The notes beneath the pieces are model-generated. The model was not told where the DNA came from, did no database searches, and saw nothing but the letters and a program-made list of their open reading frames with translations. Shown here one piece after another: positions 25,871 to 34,312 of a stretch of 58,707 nt of DNA. The position numbers and the translations under genes were made by a program. Where the stretch lies: positions 1-58,707 of the forward strand of contig NZ_VKJP01000006.1 of the NCBI RefSeq assembly GCF_007280575.1, given 5' to 3'. The stretch is from Streptomyces benahoarensis. Its GTDB lineage: Bacteria > Actinomycetota > Actinomycetes > Streptomycetales > Streptomycetaceae. Positions within the stretch are counted from its first letter, which is position 1. Each line of letters opens with the position of its first letter.

Positions 25871-27478
25871 TCAGTCGGAGACGCCGCGGCCCAGCTCCCA
25901 GATCTGCAGCGCCGAGGAGGAGTTGAGCGCCCACTCCACGCCGGTGATGTCGTCGCGGGCGGCGACGTACTGCTTGCCCTGCCACAGCGGGAGGATCGGG
26001 ACGTCGTCGGCGAGGATGTTCTGGATCTCCTTGAAACCGGTGCCCGCGGCGTTGCGGTCGGTCTCCTGGCGGGTGCCGGGGATCAGCTGCGTCTCGATCT
26101 TCGCGTTGCGGTACGGCGAGTTGAGGAAGTTGCCCTTGCCGAGGAACGGGCCGACGTAGTTGTCGGCGTCCGGGATGTCGGGGAACCAGCCCATGCCGTA
26201 GACGGCGTACTTGCCGTTCGAGGAGTCGGTGCGGAACTGCTGCCAGTTGTCGACGCCCTTGATGTCGACGTCGAACAGCTTGCTGGCGTTGAGCTGCTGC
26301 TTCAGGGCCGCGAACTCCTTGGCGGTGCTGGCGCCGTAGTGGTTCTCGGTGTACGTCAGGGTCACCTTCACCGGGGTGTTGATGTTCGCCCGCTCCAGGA
26401 TCTGGCGGGCGGCCGGGACGCTGGGGTTGCCGTACTTGGTGAAGAAGGAGTTGATGTGGCCGGTGAGGCCGGTCGGCACCAGGGAGTACAGCGGGTCGCC
26501 GACGTAGGAGTAGACGTCGCGCAGGATCTGCGAGCGGTTGACGAGCTGCGCCATCGCCTGGCGGACGGCCGGGTTGGAGACCGACGGGTCCTTGGTGTTG
26601 AAGGCGAGGTAGCGGATCTCCTGGCCGGGCATCTCCTGGAGGGTGATGTGCTCGTTCCGGGAGTTCTGCAGGCCCTTGACCTGAGCGGGCGACAGCCCAC
26701 GGTTCATCAGGTCGATCTGGCCCTTGCGCAGCGCCTTCTCCATCGCGGACGAGCTGGGGAAGAACCGCATCTCGACCTTGTCGTTCAGCGGCTTCACCGC
26801 ACCGCTGTAGCCGGGGTTCCGGCTGAAGACGATCTTGGTGATGCGCTCGCCGCTGTGCTCCGCCTTGAGCGTGTACGGGCCGGAGCCGACGAGGTCGAAG
26901 CCGCTGCGGAGGCGGTCCGCGGGGTACACCTGGTGGTCGACGATGCCGGCGGCCGGTGTGGTGAGCTTCTGCGGGAAGGTGGCGTCCGGCTTCTTGAGGT
27001 GGAAGACCACCTCGGTGTCGCTGGGCGTCTCGACCTTGTCGATGTCGTTGACCAGCGTGCCCGGACCGTTGGCGTAGTTGATCTTCTGCACGCGGTCGAT
27101 GGAGAACTTCACGTCCTGCGCGGTGAGCGGGTGACCGTTGGAGAACTTCAGATCGCTTCGCAGGGTGCACCGGTACTGCTCGTTCCGCGTGTCACGGAAA
27201 CCGCAGGTCTTGGCCGCCTCGGGCACCGGAGTGGTGCCGGTCCTGGGGAGGCGCAGCAGCGTCTGGAGGGTGCCGCGCAACACGTTCATCGCGTCGACGT
27301 CGTACGCCTGCGCCGGGTCGAACGGTGCGGGGGCATCCTTGGTGGCCTCCATCTGCGTGGCGACCCCGACGACGATCGGATCGCCGCTCCCGCCCGCGCC
27401 GTCCGGGCCGCCACAGGCCGCGAGTACGGGGGCGAGCAGACCGGCCAGAGCCGGCAGCACCAAGGTCTTGCGATTCAT
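25871..27478 (-). CDS. ABC transporter substrate-binding lipoprotein (peptide family 5)
   Basis: The 535-residue precursor has a lipoprotein signal (MNRKTLVLPALAGLLAPVLAAC, Cys22). The mature part is an SBP_bac_5 dipeptide/oligopeptide-binding fold. Family signatures include LRSDLKFSNGHPLTAQDVKFSIDRV, RYLAFNTKDPSVSNPAVRQAMAQLVNR and VYPADRLRSGFDLVGSGPYTLK. It should deliver peptides or similar ligands to a membrane permease. No permease or ATPase gene is adjacent, so it is an orphan receptor here. ATG 27478 gives the signal peptide; a longer upstream frame does not. It may be preceded by the TATAAC promoter at 27568. Confidence 0.93.
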   Translation of the reverse strand: MNRKTLVLPALAGLLAPVLAACGGPDGAGGSGDPIVVGVATQMEATKDAPAPFDPAQAYDVDAMNVLRGTLQTLLRLPRTGTTPVPEAAKTCGFRDTRNEQYRCTLRSDLKFSNGHPLTAQDVKFSIDRVQKINYANGPGTLVNDIDKVETPSDTEVVFHLKKPDATFPQKLTTPAAGIVDHQVYPADRLRSGFDLVGSGPYTLKAEHSGERITKIVFSRNPGYSGAVKPLNDKVEMRFFPSSSAMEKALRKGQIDLMNRGLSPAQVKGLQNSRNEHITLQEMPGQEIRYLAFNTKDPSVSNPAVRQAMAQLVNRSQILRDVYSYVGDPLYSLVPTGLTGHINSFFTKYGNPSVPAARQILERANINTPVKVTLTYTENHYGASTAKEFAALKQQLNASKLFDVDIKGVDNWQQFRTDSSNGKYAVYGMGWFPDIPDADNYVGPFLGKGNFLNSPYRNAKIETQLIPGTRQETDRNAAGTGFKEIQNILADDVPILPLWQGKQYVAARDDITGVEWALNSSSALQIWELGRGVSD

Positions 27479-27567
27479 CGTCGGCAGGTTCCTTATCAGC
27501 GCAGAGGTGTTGCTCGCGTCGACATTAGTAGGAACAGCCATCGCGTCCGGGCCGCAACGGAGTTGCC

Positions 27568-27573
27568 GTTATA
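27568..27573 (-). promoter_or_regulatory. Candidate -10 box of the peptide-binding-protein gene
   Basis: TATAAC on the minus strand lies 90 bases before ATG 27478. It is the right arm of a short GTTAT...ATAAC inverted repeat, so a regulator could overlap it. No strong -35 is seen. Confidence 0.35.
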
Positions 27574-27715
27574 GGGACACCGGATAACAGCACATGGATC
27601 TCCGATTACCGGACGCCGGAACGAAGTACACGTCACCCCATGAATCCGGACACTTACCCCCGTGCACCAGGCCCCCGAACCCCTCTGGAACACCCGTCGG
27701 GACACCTGTCGACGC

Positions 27716-27745
27716 CGGGGCGCGTGAGAAACCTCACGCGCCCCG
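27716..27745 (-). terminator. Terminator after the HAD hydrolase gene
   Basis: CGGGGCGCGTGAG pairs perfectly with CTCACGCGCCCCG over 13 bp around an AAAC loop, about 107 bases past the HAD stop codon. Confidence 0.7.
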
Positions 27746-27852
27746 ATGGCAGCAACAATGCGGGAATTCAGCCAGGGTATACGTCACGGAAAATGAGCGG
27801 GCCGCTGCCCTGAGTTCTGCCTGCTTTCCCGGCGGAACGCTCAGTGCATGCG

Positions 27853-28554
27853 TCAATTGCTTTCCGTGATGAGGGCCCGGAGAAATGAAAGATCAACTTC
27901 TTCGAGTGACCGGACGACGGTCCGCCCGGCGGCGGGCGGCACCGGCACCACCGACGGCACGGCGACGACCCGGCACCCGGCCGCCTCGCCCGCGCGCACG
28001 CCCGTGAGGGTGTCCTCCACCACCGCGCACCGCGCCGGGTCGACGCCCAGCCGGGCGGCCGCGGTGAGATACGGGTCCGGGTGCGGCTTGGTGCGTTCCA
28101 GTTCGTCACCGGCGAGGGTCAGATGGAAGTTGGCCGGGCCCAGGGAGTGCAGCATGCGGTCGATGATGGTGCGGTGCGAGGCGGAGACCAGGGCCGTGGG
28201 CACGCCGTGGGCGGCCAGATCGGCCAGCAGCCGGCGGGCACCGGGCATCAGCGGCACCCCGCGGCCGATCCGGGCGGCGAACCGGGCGTTGATCAGGCCG
28301 CTCAGCTCCGCCAGGCCGATCTGGGCGCCGGTGGCCTGAATCAGATATCCGGCGCTGCGGGTCATAGGACCGCCGACGACGACCTCGCGGTGGGTGTCGT
28401 TCAGGATGTGTCCCAGTTCGGCGAAGACCTCGGACTCCGCCTCCCACCAGAAGCCCTCGGTGTCGACGAGCGTGCCGTCCAGGTCGAGGAAGACTGCCTG
28501 GAGGGCGGTGCCCTTCGCCGCCCGGGAGTCGGCCGCGGGGATGCTGCTGGTCAT
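27853..28554 (-). CDS. HAD-superfamily hydrolase (beta-phosphoglucomutase/phosphatase-like)
   Basis: The 233-residue HAD protein has motif I FLDLDGTLVDTE (nucleophile and acid Asp), a helical cap and motif II TALVSAS. The motif III Lys lies in ELERTKPHPDPYL, and motif IV is CAVVEDTLTGVRAGEAAG. These are the features of subclass IA phosphatases and phosphomutases such as GS1-like or PgmB-like enzymes. The substrate cannot be inferred. It lies downstream of metH in the same direction, but a strong hairpin separates the two and it probably has its own promoter. Confidence 0.9.
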   Translation of the reverse strand: MTSSIPAADSRAAKGTALQAVFLDLDGTLVDTEGFWWEAESEVFAELGHILNDTHREVVVGGPMTRSAGYLIQATGAQIGLAELSGLINARFAARIGRGVPLMPGARRLLADLAAHGVPTALVSASHRTIIDRMLHSLGPANFHLTLAGDELERTKPHPDPYLTAAARLGVDPARCAVVEDTLTGVRAGEAAGCRVVAVPSVVPVPPAAGRTVVRSLEEVDLSFLRALITESN

Positions 28555-28689
28555 CCGTCCACCTCCGTGAGGACGTCCCCTAGGGGGACAAAAGGGCCGG
28601 CCACCGCCCCGGAGTGGGGTGATGACCGGCCGCTACCGGACCGACCAGTGTACGACTGTGCGCGCCGGTCCGTGGGGTGACGCGGAAGC

Positions 28690-28721
28690 GGGCCGTCCGC
28701 CGTTCGGGCGGCGGACGGCCC
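28690..28721 (-). terminator. Terminator after metH
   Basis: GGGCCGTCCGCCG pairs over 13 bp with CGGCGGACGGCCC around a 6-base loop, beginning seven bases beyond the metH stop. Confidence 0.8.
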
Positions 28722-28727
28722 GGGCGC

Positions 28728-31700
28728 TCACCTGGCGTTGAAGTACTTCGCCTCGGGGTGGTGGATCACGATCGCGTCGGTGGACTGCTCGGGGTGGAGC
28801 TGGAACTCCTCGGAGAGCTGGACGCCGATGCGCTCCGGCTCCAGCAGGTCGGCGATCTTCGCGCGGTCCTCCAGGTCGGGGCAGGCGCCGTAGCCCAGGG
28901 AGAAGCGGGCGCCGCGGTACTTGAGGGCGAACATGTCCTCGACGTCGGCCGGGTCCTCGCCTGCGAAGCCCAGCTCGGCGCGGACCCGGGCGTGCCAGTA
29001 CTCGGCCAGCGCCTCCGCGAGCTGGACGGAGAGGCCGTGCAGTTCGAGGTAGTCGCGGTAGGAGTTGGCGGCGAAGAGCTTGGCGGTCTCCTCGCCGATG
29101 CGGGAGCCAACGGTGACGACCTGGAGGCCGACGACGTCGGTCTCGCCGGACTCCTCCGGGCGGAAGAAGTCCGCGAGGCACAGGCGGCGGCCGCGGCGCT
29201 GGCGCGGGAAGGTGAAGCGGGTGCGCTCGGTGCCGTCCTCGTGGAGCAGGATGAGGTCGTCGCCCTTGGAGACGCACGGGAAGTAGCCGTGGACGACGGC
29301 GGCTTCCAGCAGGTTCTCCGTCTGGAGCCGGTCCAGCCAGCCGCGCAGCCGCGGCCGTCCCTCGGTCTCCACCAGCTCCTCGTAGCTCGGGCCGTCGCCG
29401 GTACGCGCCTGCTTGAGGCCCCACTGGCCCTTGAAGAGGGCGCCCTCGTCCAGCCAGGAGGCGTAGTCGGCGAGCTGGATGCCCTTGACGACGCGAGTGC
29501 CCCAGAACGGCGGGGCGGGGACCGGGTTGTCGGTCGCGACGTCGGAGCGGACCGAGCCCTCGGGCTCCTCGACCTCCAGGACGGCGGTCTCCCTCTTGGG
29601 GACGCGGCGCTGCTTCAGCTCGGGCAGGGTGGCGCCGGGAACGCCGCGCTTGACGGCGATCAGCGCGTCCATCAGGCGCAGCCCCTCGAACGCGTCGCGG
29701 GCGTAGCGGACCTCGCCGTCGTAGATCTCGTGAAGGTCCTGTTCGACGTAGGCGCGGGTGAGGGCGGCGCCGCCAAGGATGACCGGATAGTCGGCGGCCA
29801 TCTTGCGCTGGTTCAGCTCCTCCAGGTTCTCCTTCATGATCACCGTGGACTTGACCAGCAGGCCGGACATGCCGATGACGTCGGCGCGGTGCTCCTCGGC
29901 GGCTTCCAGGATCGCGGCGACCGGCTGCTTGATGCCGAGGTTGACGACGTTGTAGCCGTTGTTGGAGAGGATGATGTCGACGAGGTTCTTGCCGATGTCG
30001 TGGACGTCGCCGCGGACGGTCGCCAGGACGATGGTGCCCTTGCCCGACCCCTCGCCGTCGTCGATCTTCTCCATGTGCGGTTCGAGGTGGGCGACCGCGG
30101 TCTTCATCACCTCGGCGGACTGCAGGACGAACGGCAGCTGCATCTGGCCGGAGCCGAAGAGTTCGCCGACGACCTTCATGCCCTCCAGGAGGGTGTTGTT
30201 GACGATGTCGAGGGCGGGGGTGTCGCGCAGCGCCTCGTCGAGGTCGGCCTCCAGGCCGTTCTTCTCACCGTCGATGATGCGGCGGGCCAGGCGTTCTTCG
30301 AGCGGCAGCGCGGCCAGCTCCTCGGCCCTGCCCGCCTTGAGGGATTTGGTGTCGACGCCCTCGAAGAGCGCCATGAGCTTCTGCAGCGGGTCGTAGCCCT
30401 CGGCGCGGCGGTCGTAGATCAGGTCGAGGGCGCAGGTGACCTGCTCGTCGTCGAAGCGGGCGATCGGCAGGATCTTGCTGGCGTGCACGATCGCCGAGTC
30501 CAGTCCGGCCTTGACGCACTCGTCGAGGAAGACGGAGTTGAGCAGGATGCGGGCGGCCGGGTTGAGGCCGAAGGAGATGTTGGAGAGGCCGAGGGTGGTC
30601 TGGACGTCCGGGTGACGGCGCTTCAGCTCGCGGATGGCCTCGATGGTGGCGATGCCGTCCTTGCGGGACTCCTCCTGGCCGGTGCAGATGGTGAAGGTGA
30701 GGGTGTCGATGAGGATGTCCGACTCGTGCACCCCGTAGTTGCCGGTCAGGTCGGCGATGAGGCGCTCGGCGATGGCGACCTTGTGCTCGACGGTACGGGC
30801 CTGGCCCTCCTCGTCGATGGTCAGCGCGATGAGCGCCGCGCCATGCTCGGCGGCGAGGGCGGTGACCTTGGCGAAGCGGGACTCGGGGCCGTCGCCGTCC
30901 TCGTAGTTGACGGAGTTGATGACGGCGCGGCCGCCCAGCTTCTCCAGTCCGGCGCGGAGCACCGGCAGTTCGGTGGAGTCCAGGACGAGGGGGAGGGTGG
31001 AGGCGGTGGCGAAGCGGCCGGCCAGCTCCTCCATGTCGGCGACGCCGTCCCGTCCGACATAGTCGACACAGAGGTCGAGCATGTGGGCGCCCTCGCGGAT
31101 CTGGTCGCGGGCCATCTCCACGCAGTCGTCCCAGCGACCCGCCAGCATCGCCTCGCGGAACTTCTTCGAACCGTTGGCGTTGGTCCGCTCGCCGATCGCG
31201 AGGTACGAGGTGTCCTGCCGGAAGGGGACGGCCTGGTAGAGGGAGGCGGCGCCGGGCTCGGGGCGCGGCTCGCGGGGCGGCGGGGTCAGGCCGCGGACCC
31301 GCTCGACGACCTGCCGCAGATGCTCGGGGGTGGTGCCGCAGCAGCCGCCGACGAGGGAGAGGCCGTACTCGCCGACGAACGTCTCCTGGGCGTCGGCGAG
31401 TTCGGCGGCGGTCAGCGGGTAGTGGGCGCCGTCCTTGCCCAGGATCGGCAGGCCCGCGTTGGGCATGCAGGAGAGCGGGACGCGGGAGTGGCGGGCGAGA
31501 TGGCGCAGGTGCTCGCTCATCTCGGCGGGGCCGGTGGCGCAGTTGAGGCCGATCATGTCGATGCCCAGCGGCTCCAGCGCGGTGAGCGCGGCGCCGATCT
31601 CGGAGCCGAGCAGCATGGTGCCGGTGGTCTCGACGGTGACGGAGCAGATGACCGGCAGATTCGTGCCGGTGGCGGCCAGGGCGCGGCGGGCGCCGAGGAC

Positions 31701-32246
31701 AGCGGCCTTCGTCTGGAGCAGGTCCTGGGTGGTCTCGACCAGGAGGGCGTCGGCACCGCCGGCGATCATGCCCTCGGCGTTGCACTGGTAGGCGTCGCGG
31801 AGGGTGGTGTACGGGGCGTGCCCGAGGGTGGGCAGCTTGGTGCCGGGACCCATCGAGCCGAGGACCCAGCGCTGCCGGCCGGTCGAGGCGGTGAACTCGT
31901 CGGCGACCTCGCGGGCGATGCGGGCGCCCGCCTCGGAGAGTTCGAAAACGCGCTCGGGGATGTCGTATTCGGCCAGTGCGGCGAAGTTGGCGCCGAAGGT
32001 GTTGGTCTCCACACAGTCGACGCCGACCGCGAAGTACTCCTCGTGCACCGAGCGGACGATGTCCGGCCGGGTGATGTTGAGGACCTCGTTGCAGCCTTCC
32101 AGCTGCTGGAAGTCCTCCATCGACGGATCCTGCGCCTGCAGCATCGTGCCCATCGCCCCGTCGGCGACCACCACCCGTGAGGCCAGCGCCTCACGGAAGG
32201 AATCGACGCGGGACGCGCTGGAGGACGTGGACGTGTACGAGGCCAT
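28728..32246 (-). CDS. metH: Cobalamin-dependent methionine synthase
   Basis: The 1172-residue MetH transfers a methyl group from methyltetrahydrofolate to homocysteine through B12. The order of domains is complete. The homocysteine barrel comes first, with its zinc Cys (GLNCATGP and GGCCGTTPEH). The folate barrel (ERTNANGSKKFREA), a cap, and the B12 domain with the cobalt-ligand His in DVHDIGKN follow. The C-terminal AdoMet reactivation domain ends RIGVQLSEEFQLHPEQSTDA...HHPEAKYF. ATG 32246 has an AGGGGAG-type ribosome site. A perfect hairpin lies in its leader. It is divergent from gylR. Confidence 0.97.
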   Translation of the reverse strand: MASYTSTSSSASRVDSFREALASRVVVADGAMGTMLQAQDPSMEDFQQLEGCNEVLNITRPDIVRSVHEEYFAVGVDCVETNTFGANFAALAEYDIPERVFELSEAGARIAREVADEFTASTGRQRWVLGSMGPGTKLPTLGHAPYTTLRDAYQCNAEGMIAGGADALLVETTQDLLQTKAAVLGARRALAATGTNLPVICSVTVETTGTMLLGSEIGAALTALEPLGIDMIGLNCATGPAEMSEHLRHLARHSRVPLSCMPNAGLPILGKDGAHYPLTAAELADAQETFVGEYGLSLVGGCCGTTPEHLRQVVERVRGLTPPPREPRPEPGAASLYQAVPFRQDTSYLAIGERTNANGSKKFREAMLAGRWDDCVEMARDQIREGAHMLDLCVDYVGRDGVADMEELAGRFATASTLPLVLDSTELPVLRAGLEKLGGRAVINSVNYEDGDGPESRFAKVTALAAEHGAALIALTIDEEGQARTVEHKVAIAERLIADLTGNYGVHESDILIDTLTFTICTGQEESRKDGIATIEAIRELKRRHPDVQTTLGLSNISFGLNPAARILLNSVFLDECVKAGLDSAIVHASKILPIARFDDEQVTCALDLIYDRRAEGYDPLQKLMALFEGVDTKSLKAGRAEELAALPLEERLARRIIDGEKNGLEADLDEALRDTPALDIVNNTLLEGMKVVGELFGSGQMQLPFVLQSAEVMKTAVAHLEPHMEKIDDGEGSGKGTIVLATVRGDVHDIGKNLVDIILSNNGYNVVNLGIKQPVAAILEAAEEHRADVIGMSGLLVKSTVIMKENLEELNQRKMAADYPVILGGAALTRAYVEQDLHEIYDGEVRYARDAFEGLRLMDALIAVKRGVPGATLPELKQRRVPKRETAVLEVEEPEGSVRSDVATDNPVPAPPFWGTRVVKGIQLADYASWLDEGALFKGQWGLKQARTGDGPSYEELVETEGRPRLRGWLDRLQTENLLEAAVVHGYFPCVSKGDDLILLHEDGTERTRFTFPRQRRGRRLCLADFFRPEESGETDVVGLQVVTVGSRIGEETAKLFAANSYRDYLELHGLSVQLAEALAEYWHARVRAELGFAGEDPADVEDMFALKYRGARFSLGYGACPDLEDRAKIADLLEPERIGVQLSEEFQLHPEQSTDAIVIHHPEAKYFNAR

Positions 32247-32306
32247 GGAGGTGCTCCCCTGGTTGCGACGGCTGTCGGCTTTGCGCCCCCCGGTGGACGG
32301 CGCACG

Positions 32307-32325
32307 CCGCCAGCCTAGCTGGCGG
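32307..32325 (-). promoter_or_regulatory. Perfect hairpin in the metH leader
   Basis: CCGCCAGC and GCTGGCGG form an 8-bp stem with a 3-base loop, 61 bases before the metH ATG. It could attenuate metH or end an upstream transcript. It does not resemble the B12 box. Confidence 0.4.
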
Positions 32326-32449
32326 TCGGGGACAGGTGTTCCCCGTTCCAGGGCCTGGACAGCCCGCGGCGCGGGACCGGCGCACACCGGCCATGATCGT
32401 CAAGGGTTCGACGGCCCTCCCGCGGTTCGGCATCGACCGATATCGTTCA

Positions 32450-32461
32450 GCATTGTCGAAC
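32450..32461. promoter_or_regulatory. Candidate GylR operator upstream of gylR
   Basis: GCATTGTCGAAC occurs here and again at 33339-33350 before glpF. At this copy GTTC and GAAC flank AGCATTGTC, giving a short inverted repeat 23 bases before the gylR ATG. Confidence 0.55.
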
Positions 32462-32483
32462 CACGCATCTTGGAGGTTGTCCG

Positions 32484-33248
32484 ATGGCACGCACCATCCA
32501 GTCGCTGGAGCGAGCCGCCGCGGTACTGCGGCTGCTGGCCGGCGGGGAACGGCGGCTGGGACTGTCCGACATCTCCTCCGCGATCGGCCTGGCCAAGGGC
32601 ACCACCCACGGCATCCTGCGCACCCTCCAGCAGGAGGGCTTCGTCGAGCAGGAACCGGCCTCCGGCCGCTATCAGCTCGGCGCGGAACTGCTGCGTCTGG
32701 GCAACAGCTATCTCGACGTCCACGAGCTGCGGGCCCGCGCCTTGGTGTGGACCGACGATCTGGCGCGCTCCAGCGGCGAGAGCGTCTACCTCGGCGTGCT
32801 GCACCAGCAGGGCGTGCTGATCGTGCACCACGTCTTCCGGCCGGACGACAGCCGCCAGGTCCTGGAGGTGGGCGCGATGCATCCGCTGTACAGCACGGCA
32901 CTGGGCAAGGTGCTGTGCGCGTACGACCCGGTGGCGCACAGTGAGGTCGCGGAGGTGGTGCGGGAGCCGCTGACCCCGCACACGGTGACCGGGGCGGACG
33001 CGTTCGAGGCGGCGCTGGAGCTGACCCGGGCGCGGGGCTGGGCCGCGGACGTCGAGGAGACCTGGGAGGGCGTGGCGTCGGTGGCGGCTCCGGTGCACGA
33101 CCGGCGGCGGATGCCGGTGGGTGCGGTGGGCATCACCGGGGCCGTGGAGCGGGTGTGCCAGGAGGGCGTGGTGCGGCCGGAAATCGTCGCTGCTGTCAGG
33201 GATTGCGTACGGGCTGTGTCCAGGGACCTGGGCGCAGGCCGGTTCTGA
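32484..33248 (+). CDS. gylR: IclR-family glycerol operon regulator GylR
   Basis: The 254-residue protein has a winged helix-turn-helix (LGLSDISSAIGLAKGTTHGILRTLQQEGFVEQE, about 27-60). An IclR effector domain follows, with HPLYSTALGKVLCAY and the conserved TGAVERV segment. Its position directly before glpF-glpK-glpD identifies it as GylR, the glycerol (glycerol-3-phosphate)-responsive repressor of the Streptomyces gyl operon. ATG 32484 follows TTGGAGG. The shared 12-mer at 32450 and 33339 is its likely operator, implying control of itself and of the glp genes. Confidence 0.95.
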   Translation: MARTIQSLERAAAVLRLLAGGERRLGLSDISSAIGLAKGTTHGILRTLQQEGFVEQEPASGRYQLGAELLRLGNSYLDVHELRARALVWTDDLARSSGESVYLGVLHQQGVLIVHHVFRPDDSRQVLEVGAMHPLYSTALGKVLCAYDPVAHSEVAEVVREPLTPHTVTGADAFEAALELTRARGWAADVEETWEGVASVAAPVHDRRRMPVGAVGITGAVERVCQEGVVRPEIVAAVRDCVRAVSRDLGAGRF

Positions 33249-33294
33249 CCGTATTGCCACCGATTGTTCACGTGACTTTTTCGCCACAGAACCC

Positions 33295-33300
33295 TTGACG
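33295..33300 (+). promoter_or_regulatory. Candidate -35 box of the glp operon
   Basis: TTGACG lies within an AT-richer stretch upstream of glpF. No clear -10 stands 17-18 bases further; only AAAACT-like sequence is found. Confidence 0.3.
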
Positions 33301-33338
33301 TCATCAAACAGGTGAACAAAACTGCCGTTCGTCGGTCG

Positions 33339-33363
33339 GCATTGTCGAACACCACACGACAAT
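33339..33363. promoter_or_regulatory. Candidate GylR operator upstream of glpF
   Basis: It contains GCATTGTCGAAC, identical to the copy before gylR. It also contains a perfect inverted repeat, ATTGTCG (33341-33347) and CGACAAT (33357-33363), with a 9-base spacer. It lies 112 bases before the glpF start. Confidence 0.6.
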
Positions 33364-33474
33364 ATTCGTTATGGTGGGCAACGCCGCGGGGCCGACCACA
33401 GCCCTCTCGGAGGGCGCGGACCACCGGAGACCCGGGGTTCGCCTTCCCCTGGACGAAGGACAAAGGAGTCGCGG

Positions 33475-34263
33475 GTGTCCAGCTCCGACATCTTCCTCAG
33501 CGAGACCATAGGTACCGCTGTTCTGATACTGCTCGGCGGTGGCGTCTGCGCCGCCGTCACCTTCAAGCGCTCCAAGGCGTACGCGGCCGGCTGGGTCGCC
33601 ATCGCCTTCGGTTGGGGCTTCGCCGTACTCGCGGGCGCGTACATCGCCGCGAAGTCCGGCGCGCACCTCAACCCCGCGGTGACCATCGCCCTCGCGATCA
33701 AGGGCGGCATCGAGTGGAGCCAGGTGCCGGTGTACTTCGCCGGTGAGCTGCTCGGCGCCATGATCGGCGCGGCGCTGGTCTGGCTGGCCTACTACGGGCA
33801 GTTCCGGGCGCATCTGTCCGACCCGGAGGTGCTGGCCGCGCACAACGGCCAGGAAGGCATGGTGGACAAGGCCACCGCTCCCAAGGCGGGCCCCGTCCTC
33901 GGCATCTTCTCCACCGGTCCGGAGATCCGGAACGCCGTTCAGAACCTCGTGACCGAGATCATCGCCACCATCGTGCTCGTGCTGGCGATCCTCAACCTGG
34001 GTCTGAGCGACAACGGCAAGGGCGTCGGCCCGATCGGCTCGCTGCTGGTGGCGCTGGTCGTCGTCGGCATCGGTCTGTCGCTCGGCGGTCCGACCGGCTA
34101 CGCGATCAACCCCGTCCGCGACCTGGGCCCGCGTATCGTGCACGCGCTGCTGCCGCTGCCGAACAAGGGCGGCTCGGACTGGGGCTACGCATGGATCCCG
34201 GTCGTCGGCCCGCTGATTGGCGGAGCCATCGCCGGTGGCATCTATCAGGCGGCGTTCGCCTGA
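33475..34263 (+). CDS. glpF: Glycerol uptake facilitator (aquaglyceroporin)
   Basis: The 262-residue MIP-family channel lets glycerol diffuse into the cell. Six membrane helices and two half-helices are visible. The first pore motif is [13 protein letters not shown]. The second reads [13 protein letters not shown], with Val in place of the usual Ala but with the following Arg-Asp typical of glycerol channels. A longer loop ([20 protein letters not shown]) is present, as in glycerol facilitators. GTG 33475 follows AAGGAG. It is the first gene of the glpF-glpK-glpD operon. Confidence 0.95.
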   Translation: MSSSDIFLSETIGTAVLILLGGGVCAAVTFKRSKAYAAGWVAIAFGWGFAVLAGAYIAAKSGAHLNPAVTIALAIKGGIEWSQVPVYFAGELLGAMIGAALVWLAYYGQFRAHLSDPEVLAAHNGQEGMVDKATAPKAGPVLGIFSTGPEIRNAVQNLVTEIIATIVLVLAILNLGLSDNGKGVGPIGSLLVALVVVGIGLSLGGPTGYAINPVRDLGPRIVHALLPLPNKGGSDWGYAWIPVVGPLIGGAIAGGIYQAAFA

Positions 34264-34312
34264 GCCGCGTCCCCGCACCGACTCCGCCCGCACAGAATCA
34301 CTGGAGCACACC

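Larger units (their letters stand above)
27479..27852. other. 374-bp gene-free region between HAD and peptide-binding-protein genes
   Basis: I find no gene here. It contains a perfect hairpin at 27716-27745 and a TATAAC element at 27568-27573. The stretch 27560-27660 is less GC-rich than its surroundings. The rest shows nothing recognisable. Confidence 0.5.

Noticed and set aside
28677-32180. Plus-strand frame of 1167 codons opposite metH
   Set aside because: It is an antisense shadow; the minus strand encodes every MetH domain.
32247-32483. Cobalamin riboswitch ahead of metH
   Set aside because: No B12-box-like sequence or multi-stem layout was visible in either strand.
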